DNA from: Listeria costaricensis
GTDB taxonomy: Bacteria > Bacillota > Bacilli > Lactobacillales > Listeriaceae
Length of the DNA stretch: 64,000 nt
Assembly: GCF_900183385.1 (NCBI RefSeq)
Contig: NZ_FXUT01000001.1
Location: 124,001-188,000, forward strand
Reading direction: 5' to 3'
The notes beneath the pieces were generated by a model that was given only the letters and a program-made list of their open reading frames with translations, searched no databases and was not told the DNA's origin. Positions 8,493 through 17,645 of this stretch are shown piece by piece (positions within the stretch are counted from its first letter, which is position 1; each line of letters starts with the position of its first letter). The translations under genes were made by a program, and so were the position numbers.

Positions 8493-9251
8493 ATGAAAAT
8501 GAACAATTTAAAATGTGGATGTGTTTTTAAGAAAAAATGGGTTTTAACAATGTTGTTGATGGTTGCAGTACTATGTTTAACATGCCCATCTACTGGTAGC
8601 GCCATGTACGAGGAAGCGGGAGAGGACACCTATCAATATGATGAAAAGGGGCAATTAATTGCAGCGCCATTTGATGCCATCTTTCCTGATATAAGAATGG
8701 CCATAGCAGTAGCGAAGACTCTCGGGATGGGACCATATGATAGCGTGTCATTGGATCTTCTTAAGGGTATAGAGGACTTAGATTTAGAAAATTGTCATAT
8801 TAAATCATTAGAGGGGATTGAAAATTTAACAGGGTTAAAAAAGTTAAACTGTTGTAGAAATGATTTAATAAATATAGATATTTCGAAAAATAAAGAACTG
8901 GTTGAATTAGATTGTAGCAGAAGTAAACTGCAACATTTAGATGTTTCCGAAAATAAAAAACTGGTTGAATTAGATTGTAGTGCAAATAAATTAGAAAAAT
9001 TGCAATTGGATCTTCCTAATTTAAAAATTCTAGATGTAGCAGGCACCATGATAACTGAATTGGATACAAGTAATCTGCCACTTCTAACGCACCTAGATGT
9101 TGGATTTTGTAGTAAGATAAAAACACTTAATCTGATAAAAAATCCAATGTTAGAAAAGCTATCTTTCATGGCAAATATGCATCTTGAAGGGGCAATTTTA
9201 CATAAATATGCGACAGAAAGAGGGGTCAAATTTGTGTGTTTTACTAGTTGA
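8493..9251 (+). CDS. Small secreted internalin-like leucine-rich repeat protein
   Basis: 252 aa with a signal peptide (basic FKKKW, hydrophobic core, likely cleavage after TGSA, residue 37). Residues of about 57-110 resemble the internalin cap: an IFPD element, a DSVS element, then HIKSLEGIENLTGLKKLN. The leucine-rich repeats that follow are of another kind, about 21 residues each with LDCS or LDVS plus Asn, a pattern more like bacterial BspA/"LDCSxN" repeats. A 20-base exact DNA repeat 63 bases apart (8898-8917 and 8961-8980) shows recent repeat duplication. There is no LPXTG, GW module or visible Ig-like domain after the repeats, so the protein would be free, as in InlC-type internalins. 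It is clearly more AT-rich than its neighbours. ATG 8493 follows AAAGGAGC. Host or surface interaction is only inferred. Confidence 0.75.
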   Translation: MKMNNLKCGCVFKKKWVLTMLLMVAVLCLTCPSTGSAMYEEAGEDTYQYDEKGQLIAAPFDAIFPDIRMAIAVAKTLGMGPYDSVSLDLLKGIEDLDLENCHIKSLEGIENLTGLKKLNCCRNDLINIDISKNKELVELDCSRSKLQHLDVSENKKLVELDCSANKLEKLQLDLPNLKILDVAGTMITELDTSNLPLLTHLDVGFCSKIKTLNLIKNPMLEKLSFMANMHLEGAILHKYATERGVKFVCFTS

Positions 9252-9396
9252 CAGGAAATTTTATGATGTGGTGCATTTTTCGTATTCAGGGTTAATATAA
9301 AGTATGATAAACTGGTGCATTTTCCCTCATATATTTTTGGCTGTGAAGGATGTTCCTGAGTCATTACCTTTCATTTACGAAGCTCAAATTCTACTA
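9252..9396. other. Non-coding stretch after the internalin-like gene
   Basis: AT-rich sequence with no supported gene. The motif CTGGTGCATTTTYC-like (GGTGCATTTT) occurs twice, near 9271 and 9314. A 77-codon open frame at 9304-9537 lacks a ribosome binding site and runs through a terminator and the yebC promoter. Confidence 0.4.
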
Positions 9397-9432
9397 CAGA
9401 GACTAGAATATAAATCTAGTCTCTGTTTTTTG
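9397..9432 (+). terminator. Terminator between internalin-like gene and yebC
   Basis: Perfect 11-bp stem CAGAGACTAGA/TCTAGTCTCTG with a 7-base loop and a following T-run. It closes the internalin-like transcription unit. Confidence 0.85.
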
Positions 9433-9520
9433 CTTGAAGAAAAGCTGCCATATTGTTTTTATACACATTCTAAGCGGATGAATGATATTTGCTCATGTCC
9501 GTTTCTTATCAGCTGGAACA

Positions 9521-9549
9521 TTGCAGTTTTTGGTTAGATCATGTAAAAT
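9521..9549 (+). promoter_or_regulatory. yebC promoter
   Basis: -35 TTGCAG (9521-9526), 17-base spacer, -10 TAAAAT (9544-9549), 37 bases before the start codon. Confidence 0.65.
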
Positions 9550-9585
9550 TTAGAGTGAAACATACTTTAAAGGAGCGATCAGATC

Positions 9586-10311
9586 ATGTCAGGACATTCA
9601 AAATGGAATAATATCCAAGGTCGGAAAAACGCGCAAGACTCAAAACGTGCAAAAATCTTTCAAAAGCTTGCAAAAGAAATTTTTGTTGCAGCCAAACATG
9701 GTCCTGACCCGAGTATGAACCCCGCTCTAAGACTTGTTGTAGATAAAGCAAAAGCGGCTAATATGCCGAATGATAATATTAAACGGGCCATTGATAAGGC
9801 AAGTGGAAATGCCAATACGGAACACTATGATGAAATATCTTATGAAGGTTATGGTCCGGGTGGTGTGGCGATTTTAGTGCATACACTGACGGATAATAAA
9901 AATCGGACGTCTACCAATGTGCGTGTAGCCTTTAATAAAAACGGCGGCAGTCTGGGTGAAACGGGCAGCGTCAGCTATATGTTCGATCGGAAGGGATACT
10001 TAGCCATCCCACGTGAAGATCTCACGGTATCTGAAGATGATTTTCTGCTCGAGGCGATTGAGGCAGGGGCAGAAGATGTGACGGTGAGTGATGAGGTTTT
10101 TGAAGTGTATACGGATCCTGCTGATTTTCCGGCAGTGAAGGAAGCATTGGCGGCGGCAGAGTATCCATTTGCTACGGCTGAGCTGACGATGATTCCGCAG
10201 ACCCAAAATGAAGTACCGGACGATAAGAAAGTACAATTTGAAAAGATGCTCGACATTCTTTCTGACGACGATGATGTGCAGGAAGTTTATACAAATGCAA
10301 CAGGTTATTAA
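9586..10311 (+). CDS. yebC: YebC/PmpR family protein (TACO1-like)
   Basis: 241 aa with the family's N-terminal signature [14 protein letters not shown] and a normal length. Members were long annotated as transcriptional regulators. More recent work ties the YebC/TACO1 group to translation of difficult stretches such as polyproline, so the older label should not be taken as proven. The start is ATG 9586 after AAAGGAGC. In remembered L. monocytogenes order this gene neighbours the LDH-like gene and ruvAB, as here, but an aldehyde dehydrogenase gene lies between. Confidence 0.96.
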   Translation: MSGHSKWNNIQGRKNAQDSKRAKIFQKLAKEIFVAAKHGPDPSMNPALRLVVDKAKAANMPNDNIKRAIDKASGNANTEHYDEISYEGYGPGGVAILVHTLTDNKNRTSTNVRVAFNKNGGSLGETGSVSYMFDRKGYLAIPREDLTVSEDDFLLEAIEAGAEDVTVSDEVFEVYTDPADFPAVKEALAAAEYPFATAELTMIPQTQNEVPDDKKVQFEKMLDILSDDDDVQEVYTNATGY

Positions 10312-10315
10312 TACA

Positions 10316-10356
10316 GAAGCACCTAAATCAGTCATTGAATGGTTTAGGTGCTTCTC
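10316..10356 (+). terminator. Hairpin after yebC
   Basis: Perfect 12-bp stem GAAGCACCTAAA/TTTAGGTGCTTC. The following T-run is poor (TCTTAA), so termination may be partial with read-through into the aldehyde dehydrogenase gene. Confidence 0.55.
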
Positions 10357-10375
10357 TTAACATGGAGGAGATCAC

Positions 10376-11716
10376 ATGGAAAACTGGGTAACGTGGCAGC
10401 GGCAATTTTTTCAAACGGGACAGACTTTGTCGTTTGATTTGCGGAAACAATTCTTGCTTGAGCTAAAAATGCGTTTGAAGCAAAATGAAGCCCGTTTTTT
10501 AGCTGCGCTTGAGCAGGATTTAGGAAAGAGTTCACATGAAGCTTATATGACGGAGATTGGTATTATTTATGAAGAAATTGACTTTACAGTGAAACATTTG
10601 CGTAAGTGGATGAAGCCGGAGCATGTGCCCACACCAATGACGCATATTGGGGCCAAGAGTTTGATTTATCGGGAACCATACGGGGTTGTTCTGGTGATTG
10701 CTCCTTGGAATTATCCTTATCAGCTGACCCTTTCTCCGCTGATTGGGGCGATTGCAGCTGGCAATACGGCGATTGTGAAACCTTCTGAATGGGCGCCTGC
10801 TACTGAACGGGTGCTGAAAGAGGTGCTGCAGGCTTTTCCTACTGAATACTTGGTTGTGGCTTGTGGTGGGCCGGAAGTGACTCAAAACTTGATTGAGCAA
10901 GGACCGGATTATCTCTTTTTCACAGGTTCTACACAAGTTGGCAAAATCATCATGAAACAGGCTAGTGAACAGTTGATCCCGCTTACCCTTGAACTCGGCG
11001 GCAAGAGTCCCGTTATTATTGCGAAAGACTGCGATCTTAAGCTTTCTGCCAGAAGGGTGGCTTTTGGCAAATGGACGAATGCGGGTCAAACCTGTATTGC
11101 GCCAGACTATGCGTTAATTGACCGGGCTGTGTATGCCCCGTTTATGCGCGAACTGGAACGGGCGGTGGCAGAATTTTATGGTGAAAAGCCGCTGGAATCA
11201 CCTCATTATGGCAAGATTATTTCCTTGAAGCATTTTAAGCGGTTAAAAAGTTACAGCAATGCGCTCGATGTGGATGAAAGTCGGTTGAAAATAGCCCCTT
11301 TGATTATGGAGGAGCCTGATTTAGACAGTCCGGTGATGCAAGAAGAAATTTTTGGTCCGATACTGCCCGTTATTCCCTATACGACGCTAGACGCGGCGCT
11401 TACTTTCGTGTGTGAACGTCCTAAGCCGCTAGCCTTGTACCTATTTACGAATGACCGCAGGACTGAGCGGGAAGTTTTGAAGAGAACCTCATCGGGCGGT
11501 GTTTGCGTGAATGATACCCTGATGCACATTGCGACGCCCTATCTGCCATTTGGCGGCGTGGGAGCGAGCGGGATGGGGAGATATCATGGCAAGGCAAGTT
11601 TCGACACTTTTTCCCATCAAAAGAGCATTTTAAAGCAGACAACGCTCTTCGATTTGCCGTTTCGGTATCCAGGAAGCAACAGCGGTGAAAAATGGCTGCG
11701 GCGCTTTTTAAAATAA
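10376..11716 (+). CDS. Aldehyde dehydrogenase (class 3 type)
   Basis: This 446-aa NAD(P)-dependent aldehyde dehydrogenase oxidises aldehydes to carboxylic acids. It has PWNYP (110-114), the cofactor motif FTGSTQVG (182-189), the general base Glu206 in LELGGK, and the catalytic Cys240 in GQTC. The short length, GVGASGMGRYHG motif and basic C-terminal tail fit the class 3, YwdH/AldX-like branch, whose members often act on fatty or aromatic aldehydes. ATG 10376 follows GGAGGAG. Its substrate is not evident. It lies between yebC and the LDH-like gene, where I do not recall such a gene in L. monocytogenes. Confidence 0.9.
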   Translation: MENWVTWQRQFFQTGQTLSFDLRKQFLLELKMRLKQNEARFLAALEQDLGKSSHEAYMTEIGIIYEEIDFTVKHLRKWMKPEHVPTPMTHIGAKSLIYREPYGVVLVIAPWNYPYQLTLSPLIGAIAAGNTAIVKPSEWAPATERVLKEVLQAFPTEYLVVACGGPEVTQNLIEQGPDYLFFTGSTQVGKIIMKQASEQLIPLTLELGGKSPVIIAKDCDLKLSARRVAFGKWTNAGQTCIAPDYALIDRAVYAPFMRELERAVAEFYGEKPLESPHYGKIISLKHFKRLKSYSNALDVDESRLKIAPLIMEEPDLDSPVMQEEIFGPILPVIPYTTLDAALTFVCERPKPLALYLFTNDRRTEREVLKRTSSGGVCVNDTLMHIATPYLPFGGVGASGMGRYHGKASFDTFSHQKSILKQTTLFDLPFRYPGSNSGEKWLRRFLK

Positions 11717-11724
11717 AAAAAGTC

Positions 11725-11754
11725 TTGCTGCCAGAACCACTGGAAGGGTAAAAT
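11725..11754 (+). promoter_or_regulatory. Promoter of the LDH-like gene
   Basis: -35 TTGCTG (11725-11730), 18-base spacer, -10 TAAAAT (11749-11754). Transcription would begin near 11761, so the ATG at 11762 would be leaderless and the one at 11786 is preferred. Confidence 0.6.
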
Positions 11755-11785
11755 AGAGCGTATGATAGAAAGGATGATTAGAAAA

Positions 11786-12721
11786 ATGAAACCACGGAAA
11801 GTGATGATTATTGGTGCAGGGAATGTTGGTTCGGCGGCGGCCCATGCGTTTGTTAATCAAAAATTTATTGAAGAGCTCATCTTGGTTGATTTAAATAAAG
11901 ATCGTGTGAATGGACATCGGAAAGATCTTGCGGATGCGGCCGCTTTTATGCCGGGCAAGATGGATATTTCGGTTCGTGAGGCGAGGGACTGTGCGGATGT
12001 AGATATTGCGGTCATTACGGTCACAGCGGGTCCGCTAAAAGAAGGGCAGACGCGTCTGGATGAATTAAAATCGACTTCGCGTATTGTCGGAAGTATTATT
12101 CCAGAAATGATGTCGGGCGGTTTTAATGGGATTTTTCTGATTGCAACAAATCCTTGCGACATTATTACCTATCAAGTTTGGAAATTGTCGGGCTTGCCAC
12201 GTGAACGAGTGCTGGGGACGGGCGTTTGGTTGGATACGACGCGGTTACGACGGATCTTGGCTGAAAAATTAGATATTGCGGCGCAAAGTATTGATGCCTT
12301 TATTATGGGGGAACATGGTGATTCGCAGTTTCCAGTTTGGTCTCATTCGTCGGTGTACGGAAAACCGATCAATGAATATAGTGCGGAAAAACTTGGGACA
12401 CCAATCGATCTGAAAAAGACAGGCGAAGAGGCACGCGATATGGGCTTTGAGATTTATCATCAAAAAGGCTGCACGGAATATGGCATCGGTGGTACGATCG
12501 TTGAAATTTGCCGGCATATTTTCAGTGGGAGTCAACGGGCACTTACGGTTTCTTGCGTGTTAGATGGCGAGTATGGTGAAACGGGAATGGCTACGGGTGT
12601 TCCAGCGGTTCTCAGTCAAAATGGTGTGAAAGAGATTATTGAGCTGCAGCTTAGTCAAGAGGAGCAGGAAGCTTTTGCGCATTCGGCACGAGTCATTAAG
12701 GAATCGATTGCTGCTTTGTGA
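11786..12721 (+). CDS. L-lactate/2-hydroxyacid dehydrogenase-like protein
   Basis: A 311-aa member of the LDH/MDH family. It has the NAD-binding loop GAGNVGS (10-16), catalytic His177 in GEHGDS, Asp150 and Arg153 in LDTTRLR, and active-site-loop Arg90 in GQTR. The substrate-specificity position, Gln102 in true lactate dehydrogenases and Arg in malate dehydrogenases, is Leu84 here. That suggests a larger or more apolar 2-keto acid, as in L-2-hydroxyisocaproate dehydrogenases. The start is ATG 11786, 11 bases after AAAGGA. In position it corresponds to remembered lmo1534, annotated L-lactate dehydrogenase. It is unlikely to be the main fermentative Ldh. Confidence 0.85.
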   Translation: MKPRKVMIIGAGNVGSAAAHAFVNQKFIEELILVDLNKDRVNGHRKDLADAAAFMPGKMDISVREARDCADVDIAVITVTAGPLKEGQTRLDELKSTSRIVGSIIPEMMSGGFNGIFLIATNPCDIITYQVWKLSGLPRERVLGTGVWLDTTRLRRILAEKLDIAAQSIDAFIMGEHGDSQFPVWSHSSVYGKPINEYSAEKLGTPIDLKKTGEEARDMGFEIYHQKGCTEYGIGGTIVEICRHIFSGSQRALTVSCVLDGEYGETGMATGVPAVLSQNGVKEIIELQLSQEEQEAFAHSARVIKESIAAL

Positions 12722-12747
12722 GTTGACGATAATTTTGTTATGTAAAC

Positions 12748-12784
12748 AAGGAGTGTTTATTTTTGAATAGATGCTTCTTTTTTA
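12748..12784 (+). terminator. Probable terminator after the LDH-like gene
   Basis: A 13-bp stem starting AAGGAGTGTTTAT, with several G-U pairs and a short loop, is followed by a T-run. Confidence 0.5.
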
Positions 12785-12807
12785 CTTCATATTCAACGGA
12801 TTTTAAT

Positions 12808-12821
12808 GGTACAAATGTTCG
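12808..12821. promoter_or_regulatory. LexA-like box of ruvAB
   Basis: GGTACAAATGTTCG matches 11 of 14 positions of CGAACATATGTTCG, with a perfect right half GTTCG. It sits where the -35 region should be, 9 bases before an extended -10 (TGC-TATGAT, -10 at 12831-12836), so bound LexA would block the promoter. ruvAB is SOS-regulated in several bacteria. Confidence 0.55.
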
Positions 12822-12830
12822 TTTTTATGC

Positions 12831-12836
12831 TATGAT
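12831..12836 (+). promoter_or_regulatory. Extended -10 element of the ruvAB promoter
   Basis: TATGAT preceded by TGC gives an extended -10 element, which can work without a good -35. The overlapping -35 region is occupied by the LexA-like box. Confidence 0.5.
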
Positions 12837-12872
12837 TGACAGTATGGGAATTTATAGGAGAGGGCGAGCAGG

Positions 12873-13472
12873 ATGTACGATTATATGATTGGCGAAGTGA
12901 CGGCGGTTACGCCTGAAAATATTGTTTTAGAAGTGGGACAGATTGGTTACCAGATTTTGACGGGCAATCCATTCTCATTTCAAATGGACAACAAGCAAAT
13001 AAAGGTCTATCTTTACCAGCATGTACGGGAGGATAATATCAGCTTGTTTGGTTTTAAGACAACAGAGGAGCGCTTTTTGTTTAAGAAGTTGCTCAGCGTT
13101 TCTGGGATTGGTCCGAAAAGTGCGCTGGCGATTTTGGCGACAGGAGATGCCGTTCAGTTGATTTCTGCCATTGAAGCAGAAGATGATGCTTATCTAACGA
13201 AGTTCCCGAGTGTAGGGAAAAAGACGGCGCGGCAGATTATTTTGGATTTAAAAGGAAAAGTGGGCGATGTGGCGCTGGATCAGCTGACAATTACAGCTCC
13301 GAAGAAGGATTTGACAGATGGTTTGCCCCCGCAGCTGGAAGAGGCGATTTTGGCGCTCGAAGCACTTGGGTACAGCCAGCGTGAGTTGAAAAAAATATTG
13401 CCGAAGCTTGAAAATGAATTGATGACGAGTGATGCATATATCAAGTTGGCACTCAAGCTAATGACGAAATAA
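12873..13472 (+). CDS. ruvA: Holliday junction DNA helicase subunit RuvA
   Basis: 199 aa. RuvA binds four-way junctions as a tetramer and loads the RuvB motor for branch migration. Visible are the N-terminal OB fold ([28 protein letters not shown]), the double helix-hairpin-helix region ([16 protein letters not shown] and [19 protein letters not shown]) and the C-terminal RuvB-binding domain ([15 protein letters not shown]). ATG 12873 lies shortly after AGGAGAGGG. ruvB begins 17 bases after the stop. Confidence 0.99.
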   Translation: MYDYMIGEVTAVTPENIVLEVGQIGYQILTGNPFSFQMDNKQIKVYLYQHVREDNISLFGFKTTEERFLFKKLLSVSGIGPKSALAILATGDAVQLISAIEAEDDAYLTKFPSVGKKTARQIILDLKGKVGDVALDQLTITAPKKDLTDGLPPQLEEAILALEALGYSQRELKKILPKLENELMTSDAYIKLALKLMTK

Positions 13473-13489
13473 GATAGGAGGAAAGCGGA

Positions 13490-14503
13490 ATGGATGAACG
13501 TATTGTCTCAGGCGAGAATGTGGATCAGGAAGAAGTCTTTTTTGAGACGAGTATCCGACCACAGCTGCTTTCTGAATATATTGGGCAAGAAAAGGTCAAG
13601 CACAATCTGCAAATTTTTATTGAAGCAGCAAAAATGCGGGAAGAATCGCTTGACCATGTGCTGCTTTATGGACCGCCGGGGCTGGGGAAAACAACGCTGG
13701 CGATGGTGATTGCTAATGAAATGGGCACGAATATCCGCACGACAAGTGGGCCAGCGATTGAACGACCGGGGGATTTGGCGACCATTTTAACGGCACTTGA
13801 ACCGGGCGACGTTTTGTTCATTGACGAAATCCACCGCTTGTCGAAAGCCATTGAGGAGATTCTCTATCCAGCGATGGAGGACTATTGTTTGGATATTGTG
13901 ATCGGGGCCGGACCAACAGCCAGATCGGTTCGGCTCGACTTGCCGCCATTTACGCTGATTGGTGCGACAACTCGGGCTGGTCAGCTATCGGCACCGCTTC
14001 GGGACCGGTTTGGTGTGGTTGATCATTTGGAATTCTATCAAGAACGGGAATTGCAGGAGATCGTCACGCGGACGGCTGGGATTTTGACGACCGAAATTGA
14101 CGAGCTGGGTGCACTGGAAATCGCCCGCCGTTCTCGTGGGACCCCGCGGATTGCCAATCGTTTGCTTAAACGAGTGCGGGATTTTGCCCAAGTAAAGGGG
14201 AATGGGCTTGTGTCGCAGGAAATTGCCGAGGAAGCTCTTACGCTTTTACGGGTGGATCCACGCGGTCTAGATACAATTGATCAAAAATTAGTGAAAACCA
14301 TTATTCAGTCTTTCCGTGGCGGACCTGTTGGACTGGATACGATTGCAGCAAGTATTGGCGAGGAACGTGAAACGATTGAAGATATGCATGAGCCGTATTT
14401 GCTCCAGATCGGTTTCTTACAGCGTACGCCTAGGGGCAGACTGGCAACGGATATTGCTTATAACCATTTTGGTATTTTAAATGAAAAAGGTGTTCATAAA
14501 TGA
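13490..14503 (+). CDS. ruvB: Holliday junction branch migration ATPase RuvB
   Basis: 337-aa AAA+ motor of the RuvABC resolvasome. Walker [11 protein letters not shown] is near residue 60, Walker [11 protein letters not shown] near 110, sensor motif [19 protein letters not shown] follows, then a C-terminal winged helix ([21 protein letters not shown]). The start is ATG 13490 after AGGAGG. Its stop overlaps the queA start by 4 bases, showing translational coupling. Firmicutes use RecU instead of RuvC as resolvase, and no resolvase gene lies next to it. Confidence 0.99.
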   Translation: MDERIVSGENVDQEEVFFETSIRPQLLSEYIGQEKVKHNLQIFIEAAKMREESLDHVLLYGPPGLGKTTLAMVIANEMGTNIRTTSGPAIERPGDLATILTALEPGDVLFIDEIHRLSKAIEEILYPAMEDYCLDIVIGAGPTARSVRLDLPPFTLIGATTRAGQLSAPLRDRFGVVDHLEFYQERELQEIVTRTAGILTTEIDELGALEIARRSRGTPRIANRLLKRVRDFAQVKGNGLVSQEIAEEALTLLRVDPRGLDTIDQKLVKTIIQSFRGGPVGLDTIAASIGEERETIEDMHEPYLLQIGFLQRTPRGRLATDIAYNHFGILNEKGVHK

Positions 14504-15528
14504 GAGTAGAAGATTTTGATTTTGATTTGCCGGAGGAATTAATTGCCCAGACGCCGCTTTTGGATCGTTCCAGCAGTCGGCTGATGGTTGTAGATAAAAA
14601 TACAGGGGACCTTGCTGACCGGACTTTTACGGATATTTTAAGTTATTTGAATCCGGGTGATGCACTTGTATTAAATGATACGCGGGTGCTGCCTGCAAGA
14701 CTTCATGGCATCAAGGAAGAAACGGGCGCTCATATTGAGGTGCTGCTTCTGAAGCAAATGGAAGGCAATCGCTGGGAGACACTAGTGAAACCGGCAAAAC
14801 GGATTCGCTGCGGGGCTAAGATTCATTTTGGCGACGGTAAGCTTACGGCGACTTGTATAGAAGAGCTGGAGCATGGCGGACGAATTTTGGAATTTGCGTA
14901 TGAAGGTATTTTTTATGAGGTGCTGGAAGAGCTTGGTGAAATGCCACTGCCGCCATACATTAAGGAACAACTGGCAGATCAGGATCGCTATCAAACGGTT
15001 TATGCGCGAGAAAATGGTTCTGCTGCTGCACCGACTGCGGGTCTGCATTTTACGGAAGAATTGCTTGATCAGATTCGGGCGAAAGGTGTCAAGGTGGCGT
15101 TTGTAACTCTGCACGTTGGTCTGGGCACATTCCGACCAGTTGATGTGGAAGACACCGAAAATCATAAAATGCATGCTGAATTTTATCGTCTAACAGAACC
15201 AACAGCGGATTTGCTGAATCAAGTCAAAGCAGATGGCGGCAAAATCGTTGCAGTTGGAACGACATCGATTCGCACGCTTGAAACGATTGCCACTAAATTT
15301 GATGGGAAGCTGGTCGCTGATTCGGGATGGACGGATATTTTTATTTCACCGGGCTATACATTTAAGGCGGTGGATGCACTAATTACGAATTTCCATTTAC
15401 CTAAATCAACGTTGATCATGCTGGTCTCAGCACTCAGCTCCCGTGAACTTATCTTAAATGCCTATCAGCATGCGGTAGATGAAAAATATCGCTTCTTCAG
15501 CTTTGGAGATGCCATGTTCATTCATTAA
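14500..15528 (+). CDS. queA: S-adenosylmethionine:tRNA ribosyltransferase-isomerase QueA
   Basis: 342 aa. It transfers and isomerises the ribosyl part of SAM onto preQ1 in tRNA to form epoxyqueuosine at wobble position 34 of GUN anticodons. The family N-terminus ([15 protein letters not shown]) and the motifs [27 protein letters not shown] and [11 protein letters not shown] are present. The start codon overlaps the ruvB stop (ATGA). The partner enzyme gene tgt follows after its own promoter. Confidence 0.98.
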   Translation: MRVEDFDFDLPEELIAQTPLLDRSSSRLMVVDKNTGDLADRTFTDILSYLNPGDALVLNDTRVLPARLHGIKEETGAHIEVLLLKQMEGNRWETLVKPAKRIRCGAKIHFGDGKLTATCIEELEHGGRILEFAYEGIFYEVLEELGEMPLPPYIKEQLADQDRYQTVYARENGSAAAPTAGLHFTEELLDQIRAKGVKVAFVTLHVGLGTFRPVDVEDTENHKMHAEFYRLTEPTADLLNQVKADGGKIVAVGTTSIRTLETIATKFDGKLVADSGWTDIFISPGYTFKAVDALITNFHLPKSTLIMLVSALSSRELILNAYQHAVDEKYRFFSFGDAMFIH

Positions 15529-15555
15529 AAAACGCTTTCTTTTTATGGAAAACAC

Positions 15556-15584
15556 TTGTGTTATACGCGTATTTTCGTTATGCT
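15556..15584 (+). promoter_or_regulatory. tgt promoter
   Basis: -35 TTGTGT (15556-15561), 17-base spacer, -10 TATGCT (15579-15584), 32 bases before the tgt ATG. Confidence 0.55.
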
Positions 15585-15598
15585 ATTTGGTAGAGTAA

Positions 15599-16756
<1,158 letters not shown>

Positions 16757-16793
16757 ATAAATATTTTTACTTGAGTGAAAGGAGCTGAAATAG

Positions 16794-17138
16794 TTGCAAG
16801 GATTAGCAGCTTTTATTCCGATTATTTTAATGATCGTGTTGTTCTACTTCTTGTTGATTCGTCCTCAACAAAAACGTCAAAAAGAAGTAACGAATATGCA
16901 AAGCGGCCTTCAAAAAGGTGATAAAATTATCACAATTGGCGGTTTGCATGGTGTAATCGAAGCGATTGAAGACAATACGGTTATTTTGAAATGCGGTAAT
17001 GCCAAATTAACTTTTGACCGTAATGCCATTCGTTCTGTGCTTGAAAAAGCCGGTGCACAACCAGTTGTTGCCCCAGTTGAACCAAAAGCAGAAGAACCAG
17101 TAGCAGAAAGCACTGAAGTAACAGAAGAACAGAAATAA
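16794..17138 (+). CDS. yajC: Preprotein translocase accessory subunit YajC
   Basis: 114 aa with one N-terminal membrane helix (about residues 3-23, ending LIRPQQKRQKE), a conserved cytosolic domain (LQKGDKIITIGGLHGVI) and an acidic, Ala/Glu/Val-rich tail. It assists SecDF and the Sec translocon. The start is TTG 16794, supported by AAAGGAG 8 bases upstream. It is grouped with tgt and comN before secDF, the common Firmicute order. Confidence 0.95.
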   Translation: MQGLAAFIPIILMIVLFYFLLIRPQQKRQKEVTNMQSGLQKGDKIITIGGLHGVIEAIEDNTVILKCGNAKLTFDRNAIRSVLEKAGAQPVVAPVEPKAEEPVAESTEVTEEQK

Positions 17139-17246
17139 TAAATGAGCCGCTCGGACAATGGGCGGTTCTTTATTTATTTCGCAGAGTCCTTTTTTTAGGT
17201 AAATAAGGCTATTTTGTGTCATTTCGTGCTAAATACGAGATTATGC

Positions 17247-17275
17247 TTTCCATTTTTCCTAGAATTCGATAAAAT
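17247..17275 (+). promoter_or_regulatory. Possible comN promoter
   Basis: -10 TAAAAT (17270-17275) with weak -35 TTTCCA (17247-17252) at 17 bases. Confidence 0.35.
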
Positions 17276-17308
17276 GGGAATAGCTGATTGTTAATGGGAG
17301 GGGAAATA

Positions 17309-17605
17309 ATGTCAGAACAATTTGCTGACTGGTATGATGAGCTTGAACCTGCAATTTTAATTAAAGTAGAAGATTTTCATATTCTCGGGTACCGGGAAAT
17401 TACGGCTCATCATATTTGGTCATTTCTTACGGAAGTGATTTGGAAAAATAGTTCCCCGGCACTGCATACGCGAATCAATGATGTGATGCAGATGAACATT
17501 GGACAGTTAATGCAAGCCGTTACGGGAAGCGTTCAGAACGAGCCGACTTCTGTGATGGATGAGGCACTTATTGCGGAAGTACTAGACGAGCCTACGGAAG
17601 AATAA
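17309..17605 (+). CDS. comN: ComN-like post-transcriptional regulator
   Basis: 98 aa, the usual size for the ComN family. The core pattern ILIKVEDFHILGYREITAHHIWSFL is characteristic. In Bacillus subtilis ComN affects the comE late-competence mRNA and interacts with DivIVA. Its role in Listeria is unclear, since these bacteria carry competence genes but are not known to be transformable. The start is ATG 17309 after GGGAGGGG; the longer frame is unlikely. The C-terminus is Glu-rich. It sits between yajC and secDF as in related genomes. Confidence 0.85.
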   Translation: MSEQFADWYDELEPAILIKVEDFHILGYREITAHHIWSFLTEVIWKNSSPALHTRINDVMQMNIGQLMQAVTGSVQNEPTSVMDEALIAEVLDEPTEE

Positions 17606-17645
17606 GCGTTTCTAGAGTTATGAATGAGGGAGGAAAGTAGAAAGC

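Noticed and set aside
8795-9364. 189-codon minus-strand frame opposite the internalin-like gene
   Set aside because: It is the antisense of the leucine-rich repeats. Its Ser/Phe-rich repeats mirror the coding strand and it lacks a start signal.
9397-9425. Possible tRNA or attachment site near the internalin-like gene
   Set aside because: The only symmetry is a simple terminator hairpin. No cloverleaf, integrase gene or flanking direct repeat was found.
9304-9537. 77-codon open frame before yebC
   Set aside because: No ribosome binding site, no recognisable domain, and it runs through a strong terminator (9397-9432) and the yebC promoter (9521-9549).
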